Source: Gnetum montanum | Lineage: Eukaryota; Streptophyta; Gnetopsida; Gnetales; Gnetaceae | Direction of reading: 5' to 3' | Assembly: GCA_015680685.1 (NCBI GenBank) | Contig: MNCI01000661.1 | Coordinates: 64,789-111,511, forward strand | Length of the DNA: 46,723 nt | The notes under the pieces: model-generated | The model's input: the letters and a program-made list of their open reading frames with translations, nothing else | What the model was told of the DNA's origin: nothing | Database searches by the model: none | Translations under genes and position numbers: made by a program | Part shown: positions 8,946 through 18,637 of the stretch, one piece after another | Layout: each line of letters opens with the position of its first letter | Numbering within the stretch: the first letter of the stretch is position 1

Positions 8946-9499
8946 ATGGCAACTAAAATGCCATATATAGAGTCTTCGTCTTCTTTAGGGCGTTTCTCAG
9001 AGCTACCGAATCCAGATTCTGAGGGGTCATCAACGAGTCGTTGTGAGGGAAACAACATCAAACATTTTGATGTATTCATCAGTCATAGAGGCCCTGATAC
9101 AAAGCAGACTTTGGCTTATCATATGTATGATTTGCTTGAGGTCAAAGGTGTGAAGGTGTTTTTAGATACAGAAGAGTTGCAGGTCGGTGAAGGTTTTCCG
9201 AAGGCCATTGAGGAAGCCATTGAATGTTCTAGAGTGCACATTTGTATACTTTCCAGTGGATATGCAGAATCTATGTGGTGCCTTACAGAATTGGAGATGA
9301 TGATGCACAAATACGAGATGGGTGAATCTATGCTAATTCCTGTTTTCTACGATGTCACACCTGCGGATGTTCGACATTTAAAAGGTGCCATAGGTGAGGG
9401 CATTGAAAAGCAGACACAGAGGCATTCCAGCAATGTTGTTCAGCAATGGAGAAATTCTCTAAGAAAGATTTCAGATATTATTGGCTACAAGGGAAAAGG
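8946..9499 (+). CDS. TNL exon 1: N-terminal leader and TIR domain
   Basis: Encodes residues 1-184. A 40-residue serine-rich leader is followed by the TIR domain: betaA FDVFISHRGPD (41-51), betaB VKVFLD (69-74), a BB loop with ELQVGEGF, betaC VHICILSSGYAESMWCLTEL, and betaD SMLIPVFYDVTPADVR. The conserved catalytic glutamate of plant TIR NADases corresponds to E115 in WCLTEL and is present. The exon ends AAA-GG|GTAAGT, phase 2, and joins exon 2 perfectly (GG+G). The upstream frame stays open to 8814 but has no ATG, so 8946 is the start. Confidence 0.9.
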
Positions 9500-12400
9500 G
9501 TAAGTTTTTGGTTGTTATTGTAGGCTTAGGTCATTTTTAAAATGTATTTTACAATAAGGATTTTTATGTTTAATTTATTTTTTAAAATAAAATTTTTACT
9601 CACTTTTATCTTACTAAAAGAAGGGCATGGCTGTTGTTAAATTTTGTAGATACTGCAGATGGAATCTCCACTCCAGTGTTTTTGGGTTATGTGCACTTGG
9701 TGCACATTCTGTATAGTATTTTACTTTTACTTAGGATCTGCCAATGATGCAGGAAAGAAAAGCAAATTTAAGCTTAACAGGAGAGGAAATAAAGAGCATG
9801 TATATGCTTAGAGAGTTTATACCAATCCACAGAATAGCTAATATATATATTTTAAAATGTTAATCATTAAACTTAAAATAATAATTATATAATATATAGT
9901 TTAAAAATATAAGAACTAAAACCTAAGATGTTTATATATAATAGCTAATACCTAACAACTAACAATGAGTTACTTAATGGTAGGAGTTTTACTTGGTAAC
10001 TTCAAGTCATAGTTTCAATTCCATTAATGAACATTGAATTATAAATTTTATTAAATGAAATCCGTAAAAAATAATCCTGAAGTATGACTTTTTTTCCTCA
10101 ATATTAAAAGGTCTAGAAGAAGATGGATGAGAAGTATTAATAACTATCATTAAAAAAAAAAAAGGTTTGGTTATTATTGTTGAAGTTTCACCAAGTAACA
10201 AGGCTGGCTTATTGTGGTTGAAGTTTCACCAAGTAAAAGATGTGACATGTATTTTGCTGCGTACCCTAAGGTGAGTGGAAAGCTCGGAAAGAATAATTGT
10301 TTCTGTTTTGTGATTATTTGCTATTATTCTTTTCATTTAACAATTGCCAATATTGGCTTGGATTCTGTGATTAAACATTTTATTTCGCAGGCTTCCTATG
10401 CTCCAAATATTCCCCAAATGAATGAAGATTAGCCAAAATTTAAACCGCTGGTCTAGACAGAAAATTTTAAAAATATTGTGATAGTTCAACACTAATAATT
10501 CTGTAATTTTTTTGGTAGATCAAATTGGAATTCTGAGCTACTTTTTACCTTAGAGTTCAAACATTCATGGCTATAGTTTACGTAGGAAGTAAATTCTCAG
10601 ACTAAGTTACTAACCTAGGTTTCTTTAGGACTGAATTGATGGTATAAATTTTTTCTAAGAATTAATATAATAGGTCTGCTCAGTAAACTCCATCTATTCA
10701 CTCATGTATATAGATTTTGACATTTGAAGTAGTTTTATTTGTTTTATAAAACAAACTTTTTTCTTGGATGCCATTAACAGGGAACTCTGTTCGACCATTG
10801 TTCAAAAAGTATGTCAAGAACTTGATGTTGGGTTGGTTTATACACCTCAAAATGTAATTGGAATACAGAGCAAACTAAGTAACATCAAGGATGATATAAT
10901 GAAGCGGCGTGAGGAGAACTTTTCTGTTACATCAGTCGAAATAAGTGGTATTGGTGGCATTGGCAAAACCACTTTTGCAAAACTCCTTTATAATCAGATA
11001 TGCTGTCAATTTGAGAGGTATTGTTTTATTGAAGATGTTAATGGACTTGTAGAAAGGAATGGCACAAATGCAGTCCACAAGGAGCTTATTAATAAGCTCT
11101 TCAACTATGATTCAAGTTGTAGTAAAAGCGATGCAAAGAAACTTCTAAAAACAAGGTTGCAAAATGCAGATATTTTAGTAGTGCTGGATGATATCAACTC
11201 AGATAATTGTCTGAGTACTGTATTCATTGAAGATGATGTTACTCTCCGTGCTACCAGTACCATTATTGTAACTGCCAGACAAAGCGGAGTTTTAAAGCAT
11301 GATCGTAAGATTGCCAGGTACTGTAAAAATTTGATTTTGCTACAACTATCCCAATTGGAATTTCAGGAATCCAGGGATATATTTTGCCATTATGCATTTG
11401 GAGGAATAGAGTCCATGGGTGGCCAATTTGGTAAGTTGACGAAAAACATTGTTAAGAAATGTGATGGAATTCCTTTGGCATTAGCTTTATTTGGGAAACA
11501 TGTTTATGGAAGAGATCTTGCATTCTGGGAAACCTTCTGGAAGATGATAGAATATTCATTGCCCTCTGATCTAAAGAAGATATTAAGATTCAGCTATGAT
11601 AACCTGGATACAGAGCTGGAGAAACATTTGTTCTTGGATGTGGCCATTTTTTTTAGGGGGGAAAAGGTTGACCTGTTAAGAAAACTTCGGGGTAAGGAGG
11701 ATGAGGATGATGCTGGAGTTTCAGTTGCTCTTGATAACTTAGAAAGTAAACTCTTGATTGAAAAAAGAAATGGATTTCTTTGGATGCATGATTTGCTTGT
11801 GGATCTGGGGAGGACAATTATTGGAGATGAGAGTTCTTACCCCTCCTGTCGTAGCCGCTTGTGGCTTCCTGCTGATGTAAGAGAAGTATTATCTGATGAC
11901 AAGGTATAATTCTTTTGTGGTTATTTATTTAGATTTCATTTTAAATGATATTTTTTTTTGACAAATGAACAAAGTCTATGAAATCCAGGGAACAGATAAG
12001 GTTGAGGCACTAAGCTTAATCTGGAAAGGTTCTGTGGTGTTAGATGAAGATGAAAATGGTGAATCATGTGCATGGCCTGCTGATGCATTCTCTAAAATGT
12101 CTTCATTGGAATTTTTGATTCTTGATGGTTATTGCATTGAAGGTATTTGCCCTTCAATTTTTAAATTTTATTGGGTAATAAGAATGTTTTGTAATTGCTA
12201 AAACAACTTCGCATACAAATATGTCATGATTTGAATGAGGGGGAGCAGTTCATGATCTTTGATTGTTTTGTTGTGTTTTATTATGAAGGTGATCTTTCTA
12301 GTTTGTCCAAGAGTCTGTTATGGCTTAAATGGGAGAATTTTCCATTTGAAAGCATACCAAGGACGTTATCCTTGAAGCGTCTGCGTGTCTTGCACTTGTC

Positions 12401-15371
12401 GGGCAGAAGGGTGAAACACTTATGGGAACGTTCTCCAAAGGTGAGGCTCTTACCAAGTATTTGTCCAAAGTTAGAAATTCAGATACCCCATCCTTACCAA
12501 AATGTAATACTTTTCTTTGGAAAGGAGGACCCAGTAAACCTGCGGCAACTTACCCTTGATAGATGCCAAGGGCTACAAAGGCTTCCAGAATTCACCACAA
12601 AGTTCAGGCAACTGTCTCGCTTACAATTTGGTGACTGCCCATCTCTTAAAGCCATTCCAGATTGCATAGGCCTGTTGAAAGGACTGAAGCATTTGCTACT
12701 TTTTAGCTGCACGAATTTAAATGCACTTCCGGAAACCCTGGGAGATTTGACCAACTTACGTGAGTTATTGGTTCAATCCTGTTCCAAAATAAAGTTACTG
12801 CCATCGTCATCTGGACGCCTGCTGCAATTACAGAAGTTGGAACTCTTTGGGTGCGATGCTTTGGAGCAGCTCCCAGAGAGCCTTGGTGATCTGCAAAACC
12901 TTAGCACCTTCGAGGTGAGAAATTCCAGCAAACTCAAATCCTTGCCAACGTCTTTTAGACACTTGCGGCAAATCAAGTTTCTACATTTGGATGGATGCCG
13001 GAATTTGGAGATTACAGACTCTTGTTTTGAATACATCACTTCTCTTCGGAAAATAAAAATTTGGGGCTGCAAAGTACCAAAATTGCCTTGCCAACTGACT
13101 CAACAAAACCGCCTGCAATATCTGGATGTGCATAACATCAGTGGCTTCAGCGCTGTCAATTTGCCTTCCCCGTTGCTTTGTGGAGCGGCAGAGTCGGTGA
13201 AGAATATGGAAAATCTAGGTGAATTGCGTCGTCTTTCATTAAGAGACATTCCATTTCCTCAATTGCGACAATTCATGGGCCATCTATCAAGTCTCTCTGA
13301 ATTGATACTGAACAACTGCTGGAATCTACCGCAACTGCCACAATCCATGGCCCATCTATCAAGTCTCTCTAAATTGGAACTGTCCAAGTGCTGGAATTTA
13401 CAGCAACTGCCACAATCCATAGGCAGCCTTTCGGGTCTTGAATTTTTATCCCTTTCAGAGTGCCCGAGTCTCCAAGAGCTGCCTGCATCTATAGGAAACC
13501 TTTCACATTTGAAGACGCTGCGGGTGAGTTGTTGCTGGAATTTACAGGAGCTTCCCACCACCATTAGCAAGTTACATGAGTTGGAGGATTTGCGCATTCA
13601 ACATTGCTTTGCTTTGAAAGGATTGCCATCTACCCTGGGAAATCTATCTAAGATAAAATACCTGACAGTGGAGGATTGTTGGATGGTGGAAACTGTCCAC
13701 TTGGAGGCCATGCTGCACCCTGTGCGTCTTCATGTTAGAGGTTGCGTCAATCTCAGGAGCATTGTGGGGCATCTTAGCGATATTGAAATTCGTGGGTGCC
13801 CGAACCTCAGACACATGCAAACCTATGCCAGCGGCGCTAACTCTTCGAGAAGGCTCATCATAGAGGGCTGTGAGCAGCTGCCATTTCCTGATACCCTTCT
13901 TGGTCAACCGCATAAGTTTGTTAAGATATCCCTCTGGCTCAACGATGAGTTTCTCAAAAGACATGACATTAATTTTGAGGTAATTATAACTTTCCGAACA
14001 GTCGTTCCTTTATAGCTCCTATTCTGTTGCTGTGTAGTGTATATTTCACTGCTCTTGGATTATTGCAGAACTTAGCAGCAGCCTGGGTGCACAAGTCGGA
14101 ACATTTGGGGGAGAATTTTGATTCCGAGCAAGCATTGAATTCAAAGGCGAGTCCACTTTTGTTTGAAATGGTGCATCGAAGGTTGCGGGATATCTGGGCA
14201 AAGAGGGAAGACGAAAATCGCTCATTCAGAATTTTCCAGTTCAAACGTCCTCTCCAAGGCTACAAGGTTCCGACGGTCGGTGCCCAAGCCTTTGAATCAG
14301 GAGAATTAGTTACGCGCTTACCTGACGCCGTTGAAGGAGGTTTACATATGTTCATAGTCTGTTTTAGCAGCAGAGTTTATGCCGATGATTTTGCAGATAA
14401 TATTCCCCTGCCTTTTTCTCGCTTTCCTTTTTACGTGCATTGGAATCCCGTAATGGCCGTCTATGGGTTTGAGCAATTCAATTTCGGGGAAGCAATCCAT
14501 TTTGGTATATTTGTCTGGAACTTCGAATCAGGTAACAAAACACAAACTGGATTCATAAGAATGCTAGAACATAAGGAAAGTCGCTATCCTCAGTACGGAG
14601 CGTTTTTAGAGGGAGGATGGGTGATTTGGATTCCTATGGAAGCGCACCAGCAAAGAAATAATAATATTTTTGCGGCAGAGGTGTACAGAGCGTTTTATTC
14701 AGAAGTCAAACGCCAACGCTTACTGTCTCGGGCATGGAGTGAACTACCTTCTCAGCTCAATCTCTTCCAATTCTCGGCCCTGGACATTGCAAACTGCAAA
14801 ATAACAAAAATCTACCGCCACTGTAACACTTGTATCATGGTGAACACTGAGCAAACATATTTGTTTTATTATCATTCAAAAATGGAAATGTTTTATTATA
14901 TAATCATGTTCTATTAGTAGTTGTTACATTGACCTTGATTTGCGTTATTCCTGGCAGGGAGAAGAGATGGGTTTGACATGGAAGCGAAGGATGTGCCTCT
15001 TTGAGGATGATCATGCATTAACGTTCCTCCGAAATGCAGATAAATTGGGTTGTGTGGTGTTCAATGTATTTGAATGTGAGTTGCAAAAGGTGTGCAACCT
15101 GTATGAAATGCATATTTCTATTTCCATATCAAGGAGAGGGCAGGTGTGTGTAAGAAAAAGAAAATTGCAGCAAAGTGTTTCCGATTTGAGCAAGCAAGAT
15201 GGCATTCCTCCTCGCCTACTCAGGCTTCTTCAAGGAAAAGCTTTTGATTTGAGATCAGCAGCGGCCGTCAACATGAGGAAGGAGAATCTAATGTGGTGCG
15301 AGATCAAGAAGAGAGCAGTTGTGCATAGGGGAGAATGGCATCCTGCCATGCCTGCTCTGCCTCCAATTTGA
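8946..15371 (+). CDS. TIR-NB-LRR (TNL) disease-resistance protein, six exons
   Basis: Predicted intracellular immune receptor. Exons: 8946-9499, 10781-11903, 11989-12142, 12289-13979, 14069-14839 and 14958-15371. Every junction is GT...AG and phase-compatible, giving 1568 codons plus TGA with no internal stop. Domains: TIR about 41-178, NB-ARC about 190-530, LRRs about 610-1160, C-terminal region 1175-1568. In this family the NB-ARC is an ADP/ATP switch, LRRs sense effectors or guardees, and TIRs oligomerise and cleave NAD+. The ATG at 8946 is the first in frame. The gene stands alone between retroelement nests, about 4.2 kb from the left stack and 1.2 kb from the LINE fragment. At about 1570 residues it is longer than many TNLs because of the C-terminal region. 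No breaks were seen, so it is probably functional; the 3'-most junction is the least certain. Confidence 0.9.
9500..10780 (+). other. TNL intron 1 (1281 bp)
   Basis: GTAAGT donor at 9500 and CCATTAACAG acceptor at 10780. It separates TIR from NB-ARC, as is usual in TNL genes. AT-rich. It holds a possible SINE fragment (about 9965-10080) and a 39-bp near-duplication at about 10166 and 10207 (TTGTTGAAGTTTCACCAAGTAA). Confidence 0.85.
9965..10080 (+). mobile_element. possible tRNA-derived SINE fragment in TNL intron 1
   Basis: GAGTTACTTAATGGTAGGAG (about 9968) resembles an A box, and AGTTTCAATTCCAT (about 10011-10024) resembles a B box, followed by AT-rich sequence. Weak call by motif only. Confidence 0.25.
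10781..11903 (+). CDS. TNL exon 2: NB-ARC domain
   Basis: Encodes residues 185-558. All nucleotide-binding motifs are intact: P-loop GIGGIGKTT (241-249), kinase-2 LVVLDD (317-322, with the DD pair that marks TNLs), RNBS-B TSTIIVTAR (343-351), GLPL as GIPLAL (414-419), RNBS-D FLDVAIFF (469-476), and MHD in LWMHDLL (MHD 520-522). The linker to TIR (ELCSTIVQKVCQELD) is typical. The intact MHD suggests a normally autoinhibited switch. Frame is phase 2 in and phase 0 out (AAG|GTATAA). An apparent start at 10764 is a TTG inside the intron and not a real start. Confidence 0.92.
11989..12142 (+). CDS. TNL exon 3: NB-LRR linker and first LRR
   Basis: The short exon encodes about 51 residues beginning GTDKVEALSLIW, the usual start of the first leucine-rich repeat after the ARC2 domain in TNLs (G-T-x-x-V-E). 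It includes AFSKMSSLEFLILDG. The acceptor AAATCCAG is at 11988 (phase 0) and the donor GAAG|GTATTT at 12143 (phase 1). The ATG at 11965 is intronic. Intron 2 is only 85 bp. Confidence 0.85.
12289..13979 (+). CDS. TNL exon 4: leucine-rich repeat domain
   Basis: Residues 611-1174. It opens with DLSSLSKSLLWLKWENF, the canonical TNL start of this exon, then about a dozen LRRs of 23-24 residues on the pattern L..L.L..C..L..LP.S.G.L. Clear units include HLLLFSCTNLNALPETLGDL, KLELFGCDALEQLPESLGDL and FLSLSECPSLQELPASIGNL. Two neighbouring units (13281-13352, 13353-13424) are nearly identical at nucleotide level, showing a recent 72-bp duplication. The acceptor TTATGAAG at 12288 completes the phase-1 codon; the donor GAG|GTAATT at 13980 is phase 0. 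An 84-nt stretch (12441-12524) may be an in-frame intron; see findings. Confidence 0.9.
12441..12524 (+). other. candidate in-frame 84-nt intron inside TNL exon 4
   Basis: CCAAAG|GTGAGG at 12441 and TTTTCTTTGGAAAG| at 12524 form a GT...AG pair. The interval is 84 nt, a multiple of 3, and contains no stop, so both forms keep frame (1568 or 1540 residues). The encoded 28 residues (VRLLPSICPKLEI...) do not fit the LRR pattern, whereas the flanks do: the LWERSPK end normally runs on to xxxPVNLRQL. Confidence 0.5.
13281..13424 (+). repeat. 72-bp tandem duplication of one LRR unit
   Basis: CATCTATCAAGTCTCTCT occurs at 13281 and 13353, exactly 72 bp apart, followed in both by ...TGCTGGAAT.TAC.GCAACTGCCACAATCCAT. 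It encodes two consecutive 24-residue LRRs (SSLSELILNNCWNLPQLP and SSLSKLELSKCWNLQQLP). Confidence 0.85.
14069..14839 (+). CDS. TNL exon 5: post-LRR C-terminal region, first part
   Basis: Residues 1175-1431. It follows intron 4 (89 bp, GTAATT...TATTGCAG), phase 0. Begins NLAAAWVHKSEHL. The body has alternating hydrophobic strands (HMFIVCFSSRVY, FPFYVHWNP, FGIFVWNFE, GGWVIWIPME), suggesting a beta-rich fold. I do not recognise the usual C-JID signature of angiosperm TNLs, though this is the position where that domain sits. The end at 14839 (ATG|GTGAAC) is chosen because it is the GT nearest the next exon in phase 0; without splicing the frame stops at 14915-14917. Confidence 0.75.
14958..15371 (+). 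CDS. TNL exon 6: C-terminal end
   Basis: Residues 1432-1568. The acceptor TTATTCCTGGCAG is at 14957, phase 0, and the frame is open to TGA 15369-15371. It contains GCVVFNVFECELQKVCNLYE, faintly like the beta strands of post-LRR jelly-roll domains, and a basic segment RRGQVCVRKRK. The last 45 residues hold KAFDLRSAAAVNMRK, which is a coding copy of the repeat that forms the minisatellite just after the stop. The join to exon 5 is the least certain in the gene. Confidence 0.65.
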   Translation, partial: GEEMGLTWKRRMCLFEDDHALTFLRNADKLGCVVFNVFECELQKVCNLYEMHISISISRRGQVCVRKRKLQQSVSDLSKQDGIPPRLLRLLQGKAFDLRSAAAVNMRKENLMWCEIKKRAVVHRGEWHPAMPALPPI

Positions 15372-15390
15372 AATCAGCCGCGGCTTCTTC

Positions 15391-15545
15391 AACAAAAAGC
15401 TTTCGATTTGAAATCAGCGGCGGCTGTCAACATGAGAAGAACAAAAAGGCTTTCGATTTGAAATCAGCGGCGGCTGTCAACATGAGAAGAACAAAAAGGC
15501 TTTCGATTTGAAATCAGCGGCGGCTGTCAACATGAGAAGAACAAA
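15391..15545. repeat. 50-bp minisatellite at the 3' end of the TNL
   Basis: Units start at 15391 (49 bp, one base short), 15440 and 15490, then a partial copy from 15540. Each holds TTTCGATTTGAAATCAGCGG and CTGTCAACATGAGAAG. The last two full copies are identical. Diverged copies lie upstream inside the coding region (about 15238-15283) and across the stop codon (15364-15390). Confidence 0.9.
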
Positions 15546-15622
15546 AAGGTTTTATGGTAGTTCAAAGTTCAAAGAATAATAAAAGGTTTTATGGTAGCTC
15601 AAAGTTCAAAGTTCAAAGAATA
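15543..15622. repeat. short direct repeat in the presumed TNL 3' UTR
   Basis: AAAGGTTTTATGGTAG(T/C)TCAAAGTTCAAAG occurs at about 15545 and again at about 15582, with an extra TTCAAAG in the second copy. Confidence 0.65.
15578..15583 (+). terminator. candidate polyadenylation signal of the TNL
   Basis: AATAAA about 207 nt after the stop codon, in AT-rich sequence. Location only; other signals could be used. Confidence 0.35.
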
Positions 15623-16602
15623 CTTTTTAAAGGAAATGTTAGTCAAATAGGTTGTACCAAAGCAATATTTATTACCGAAATATTAGAAAAAGTGATATAA
15701 TTGAAAGTGATGCAAAAATAGTAGTTACTAGAAGATTTCTAAGTTAAAAGATAAGATGTATATGCCATCTTGTTTCTTGGAGGGTTGTGGTGTCAGTTAT
15801 TTTTTAGTATTAATTACAAAAGTAATACAAGAACAATTTTTATTAGAGGAATTGCAAAAAAAAAATGGAGGCACAAATTGGAATACATACAGAAACAACA
15901 TTTATTAGAGAGGTTCTAGGTTAAAAGATAAACTCCATATGACATCTTTTGGTAGTAAGGTTGTATTTGAGGTGTAGGCTAGTTGTACCAGTAATGCAAC
16001 TAATTGTTATAGTGATTAGGTTCTCTAAGTTGGTATTTCTAATGATTAAAAAGATGTTATTGATAATTGAAATCATCTAGGTTGATGTTCAATTGTAGCA
16101 ATCTCTTCAATAAGCATATTCATTCACAACTATTCTCTCTCTCTCTATTATAATTTTTGAGAAGACATAAAACCTGTAATTCTATAATGGTCAAGGCACA
16201 AAAAAGCTTTGAAGAGCTTGCACAAAAACAAAAAACATGCATGACATAATAAAATACAAAGCTTGCTAAATCTATTTGCACCCTCAAACTATGTAAAAAT
16301 TAAAATAATAAAAAAAAGTAACCAACAACATCATCATCAAAACCAAATTATTTCATTCACTCATTCATTTAATCATTTAAAATGAGCAAGATTATTCTTA
16401 CCAAAAGCTAAAGATTATGTATGCATGACATGAATAGCATTTGGCCTAGGATGGATATTAGCATTTTGAAAATGAAAAACATTTCTAGCAAGCTAACATT
16501 GATAAAGAAGACAAGGGAGTAATGTTTTAATGTAACACTTCTTCCATTTCTCCCTCATCAATGGCCAAAACTTGATAACATCGTTCATAGTTGAGTTCAA
16601 CC
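15623..16602. other. intergenic, AT-rich, no gene seen
   Basis: It contains a degenerate direct repeat (TTCTAAGTTAAAAGATAA at about 15737 and TTCTAGGTTAAAAGATAA at about 15914, each followed by a (G)ACATCTT / GCCATCTT block) and a short CT microsatellite at about 16134-16147. Nothing else identified. Confidence 0.5.
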
Positions 16603-16765
16603 TCACAAAAATACCAATAAAAATTCAAAGATCTTGCCAAAATTCAAGTATTTTTTATAACATTGAAAAAAGCAATTGTTTTGTATCTCCTCATCTAGAC
16701 CACATTGTAAGCACTTGTCATCATTAATTATGTTTTTACATTTAAGTATCTCCTTCACTAGTAAA
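16603..16765 (-). pseudogene. LINE-like reverse-transcriptase zinc-finger fragment
   Basis: The minus-strand frame reads LLVKEILKCKNIINDDKCLQ then CGLDEEI and FFQC. This follows the pattern of the zf-RVT domain at the end of plant LINE ORF2 (L-x-x-x-x-I-L..., C-x-x-C-G...E-E..., C). The usual histidine is replaced. The frame is cut at 16766-16770, where the LTR element inserted (CAACC duplication). Upstream LINE sequence would be expected right of 25014, but I could not follow a clean frame there. Confidence 0.4.
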
Positions 16766-16770
16766 CAACC
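16766..16770. repeat. target-site duplication CAACC, left copy
   Basis: CAACC immediately left of the LTR start (TGTTGAT, 16771). The identical CAACC follows the right LTR at 25010-25014. Confidence 0.85.
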
Positions 16771-18622
16771 TGTTGATTCGTAAATCTTGGACACGCCAAC
16801 ACTTGTGAGAACTCGTTTTAGGAAACTATTGCCTAGGGTGCCTCTCGAATGGGTACGGAAATCGAGAAAGGGCTATGTGACAATAATAATAATAATATCA
16901 AACTTGAAGATTCTGGTATAAAAATTCAATACTCAGAGCTTAAACAATATGTGATCCCCTGTGCATTTTACAGAGAAATCATAATGGTGAAAGTCTGTCT
17001 TAAATTGCTTCTCTGACTCTAGGTTGACTAAAAATTTTAAAAGATTGTTATGACTAACAAGCCAAAACTCATTCCTTCGGTACAATAGAGACGTTGATTT
17101 CGTCACACACAACGCCACTCCAAAGCAACGACTATTTGGAATTTAGATACACAAACAATTTTAAGTACATTAGAAAATGGCACATTGTTGACAGTAGATG
17201 CAGTTATCGAATTTTAACAAGCAGATTGCACTTAAGCATAAACTAAATACTGGCCAATGGTAATGATGTTGTCACTGAGGATGAAACATCTTTGGTAGTG
17301 TTAACATAGATAGAAACTTATAATTGCTACTGTGCTACAAATGCAGACAACAAAACTATACTTATCAGGGCAACGCAACGAAACAGGGCAACGCAATGGG
17401 ACCATAAGGAGTTTCTTGATTGAAAACAATTTATGAGTTGAAGAATGCAATATGTCAGTATCTAAGGATTTGAGGATCTGAAAGCGGAAAAAAAAGAAAA
17501 TGCTACTTCTTTGAATTATAAAACAATGAAAGTTTAAGCAGTTAAAAGAAATTCAAAATTAGTGCATAAAGTGATATAACGGCACAATGTACCGGCAACA
17601 TGTTTGGAAATGCTGGAAAATGTTAAATATCTCTAATGAAAAATGCCAAACTTTTTTGATATTGCTGTATGTCGTTGAGATGTGGATGTGGTTGTAGCCA
17701 TCGGTGCATTCGTCACGTTATTCGTGACCATCCTGCTGACTCGCTACAAGTGCCTGCCATTACCCCAACGTCTAGAGAGAAGGCCACCGTCTGCAGTGCA
17801 TTGTTGTCAGATGTGCGCTGCTCGCAGCAACAAGAGCTAAAAGATGGGTTGCATGTGGCCAGAGAAAATAGAAGAACAAAATAAAACAGTGGTTGCTGAT
17901 GGACATGCACTGCCAACCGCTACGTGTTTCAAAAGAAAGGTTGGTAACCAGACCTTGTTGCCAATTCTAGAGATTGCTGTTTCTTGCTATCCCCTATTCA
18001 TAGCAACCCTGCGGGAGAAACCAATGTTAACCATCTGTTTCTGTTAACTGCCGTCAACTGTGTTAGTTAAAAGGAAGTTGATGGAGTTATGCATAGTTCT
18101 GATGAGCAAGTTTCAATGGACATTTCATTCACGCGTGGTGGTAAATCTCTTCTATTCTACCGTACCACATGGCATACATTTTACCTAAGTTCATGCATTT
18201 TTAAGTGAATGCTATGTGTCTCATCTTACACATTATTAGAAGAATTTGATGACACATATACCGAATTAGTGCATTAACAATTGTGTCAACATTTGATGGT
18301 GAAACACGGCTGATTCTGTAACAATCATGGCCCATAACTACCATTCTTCAAACGTACCAACAGGGCTAACAATGAACTTAACACCTTTCAAGTTTCAAAT
18401 AAGGTTGGTTGCTATTTTTATTTATTTATTTATTTTTATTGCAATTTGTATTGGGACAGATCTAAATGGTACCTCAAGACGCTATCCTACCTTCTGCCTT
18501 TGGATGATAATAGAGAATGTTACAAAACATAATTTAGTTGCACTCCTAGCTTGTGATCTAGCTCCACTAGCTTATTGTTGATAATGGCCCCATGCTTAAC
18601 ATGGGTGAGGTTGGTCTCAACA
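16771..18622 (-). repeat. 3' LTR of the non-autonomous element
   Basis: 1852 bp, nearly co-linear with 23111-25009. It starts TGTTGATTCGTAAATCTTGG and ends GGTTGGTCTCAACA. It lacks a roughly 20-bp segment (GGGGAATAGTCTTAGCTG) present in the other LTR at about 23205. Small open frames in it (for example 18327-18581, plus) recur in the other LTR simply because LTRs are copies. Confidence 0.9.
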
Positions 18623-18637
18623 CTTAGCCCCCAAACT
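18623..18637 (-). other. polypurine tract of the non-autonomous element
   Basis: On minus AGTTTGGGGGCTAAG directly precedes the 3' LTR start TGTTGAG. This is the plus-strand DNA primer position in LTR elements. It fixes the element on the minus strand. Confidence 0.6.

Noticed and set aside
8792-9079. Minus-strand 95-codon frame opposite the TIR exon
   Set aside because: Antisense of the TNL exon 1 region, no domain.
10764-10780. Start of the NB-ARC frame at 10764
   Set aside because: It is a TTG, in the intron; the frame joins exon 1 at 10781 with matching phase.
12494-13964. Four minus-strand open frames inside the TNL LRR exon
   Set aside because: They are antisense shadows of the leucine-rich repeats; the sense strand has a clear domain structure.
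13984-14244. Minus-strand open frame across TNL intron 4 and exon 5
   Set aside because: Antisense of a supported exon, no domain.
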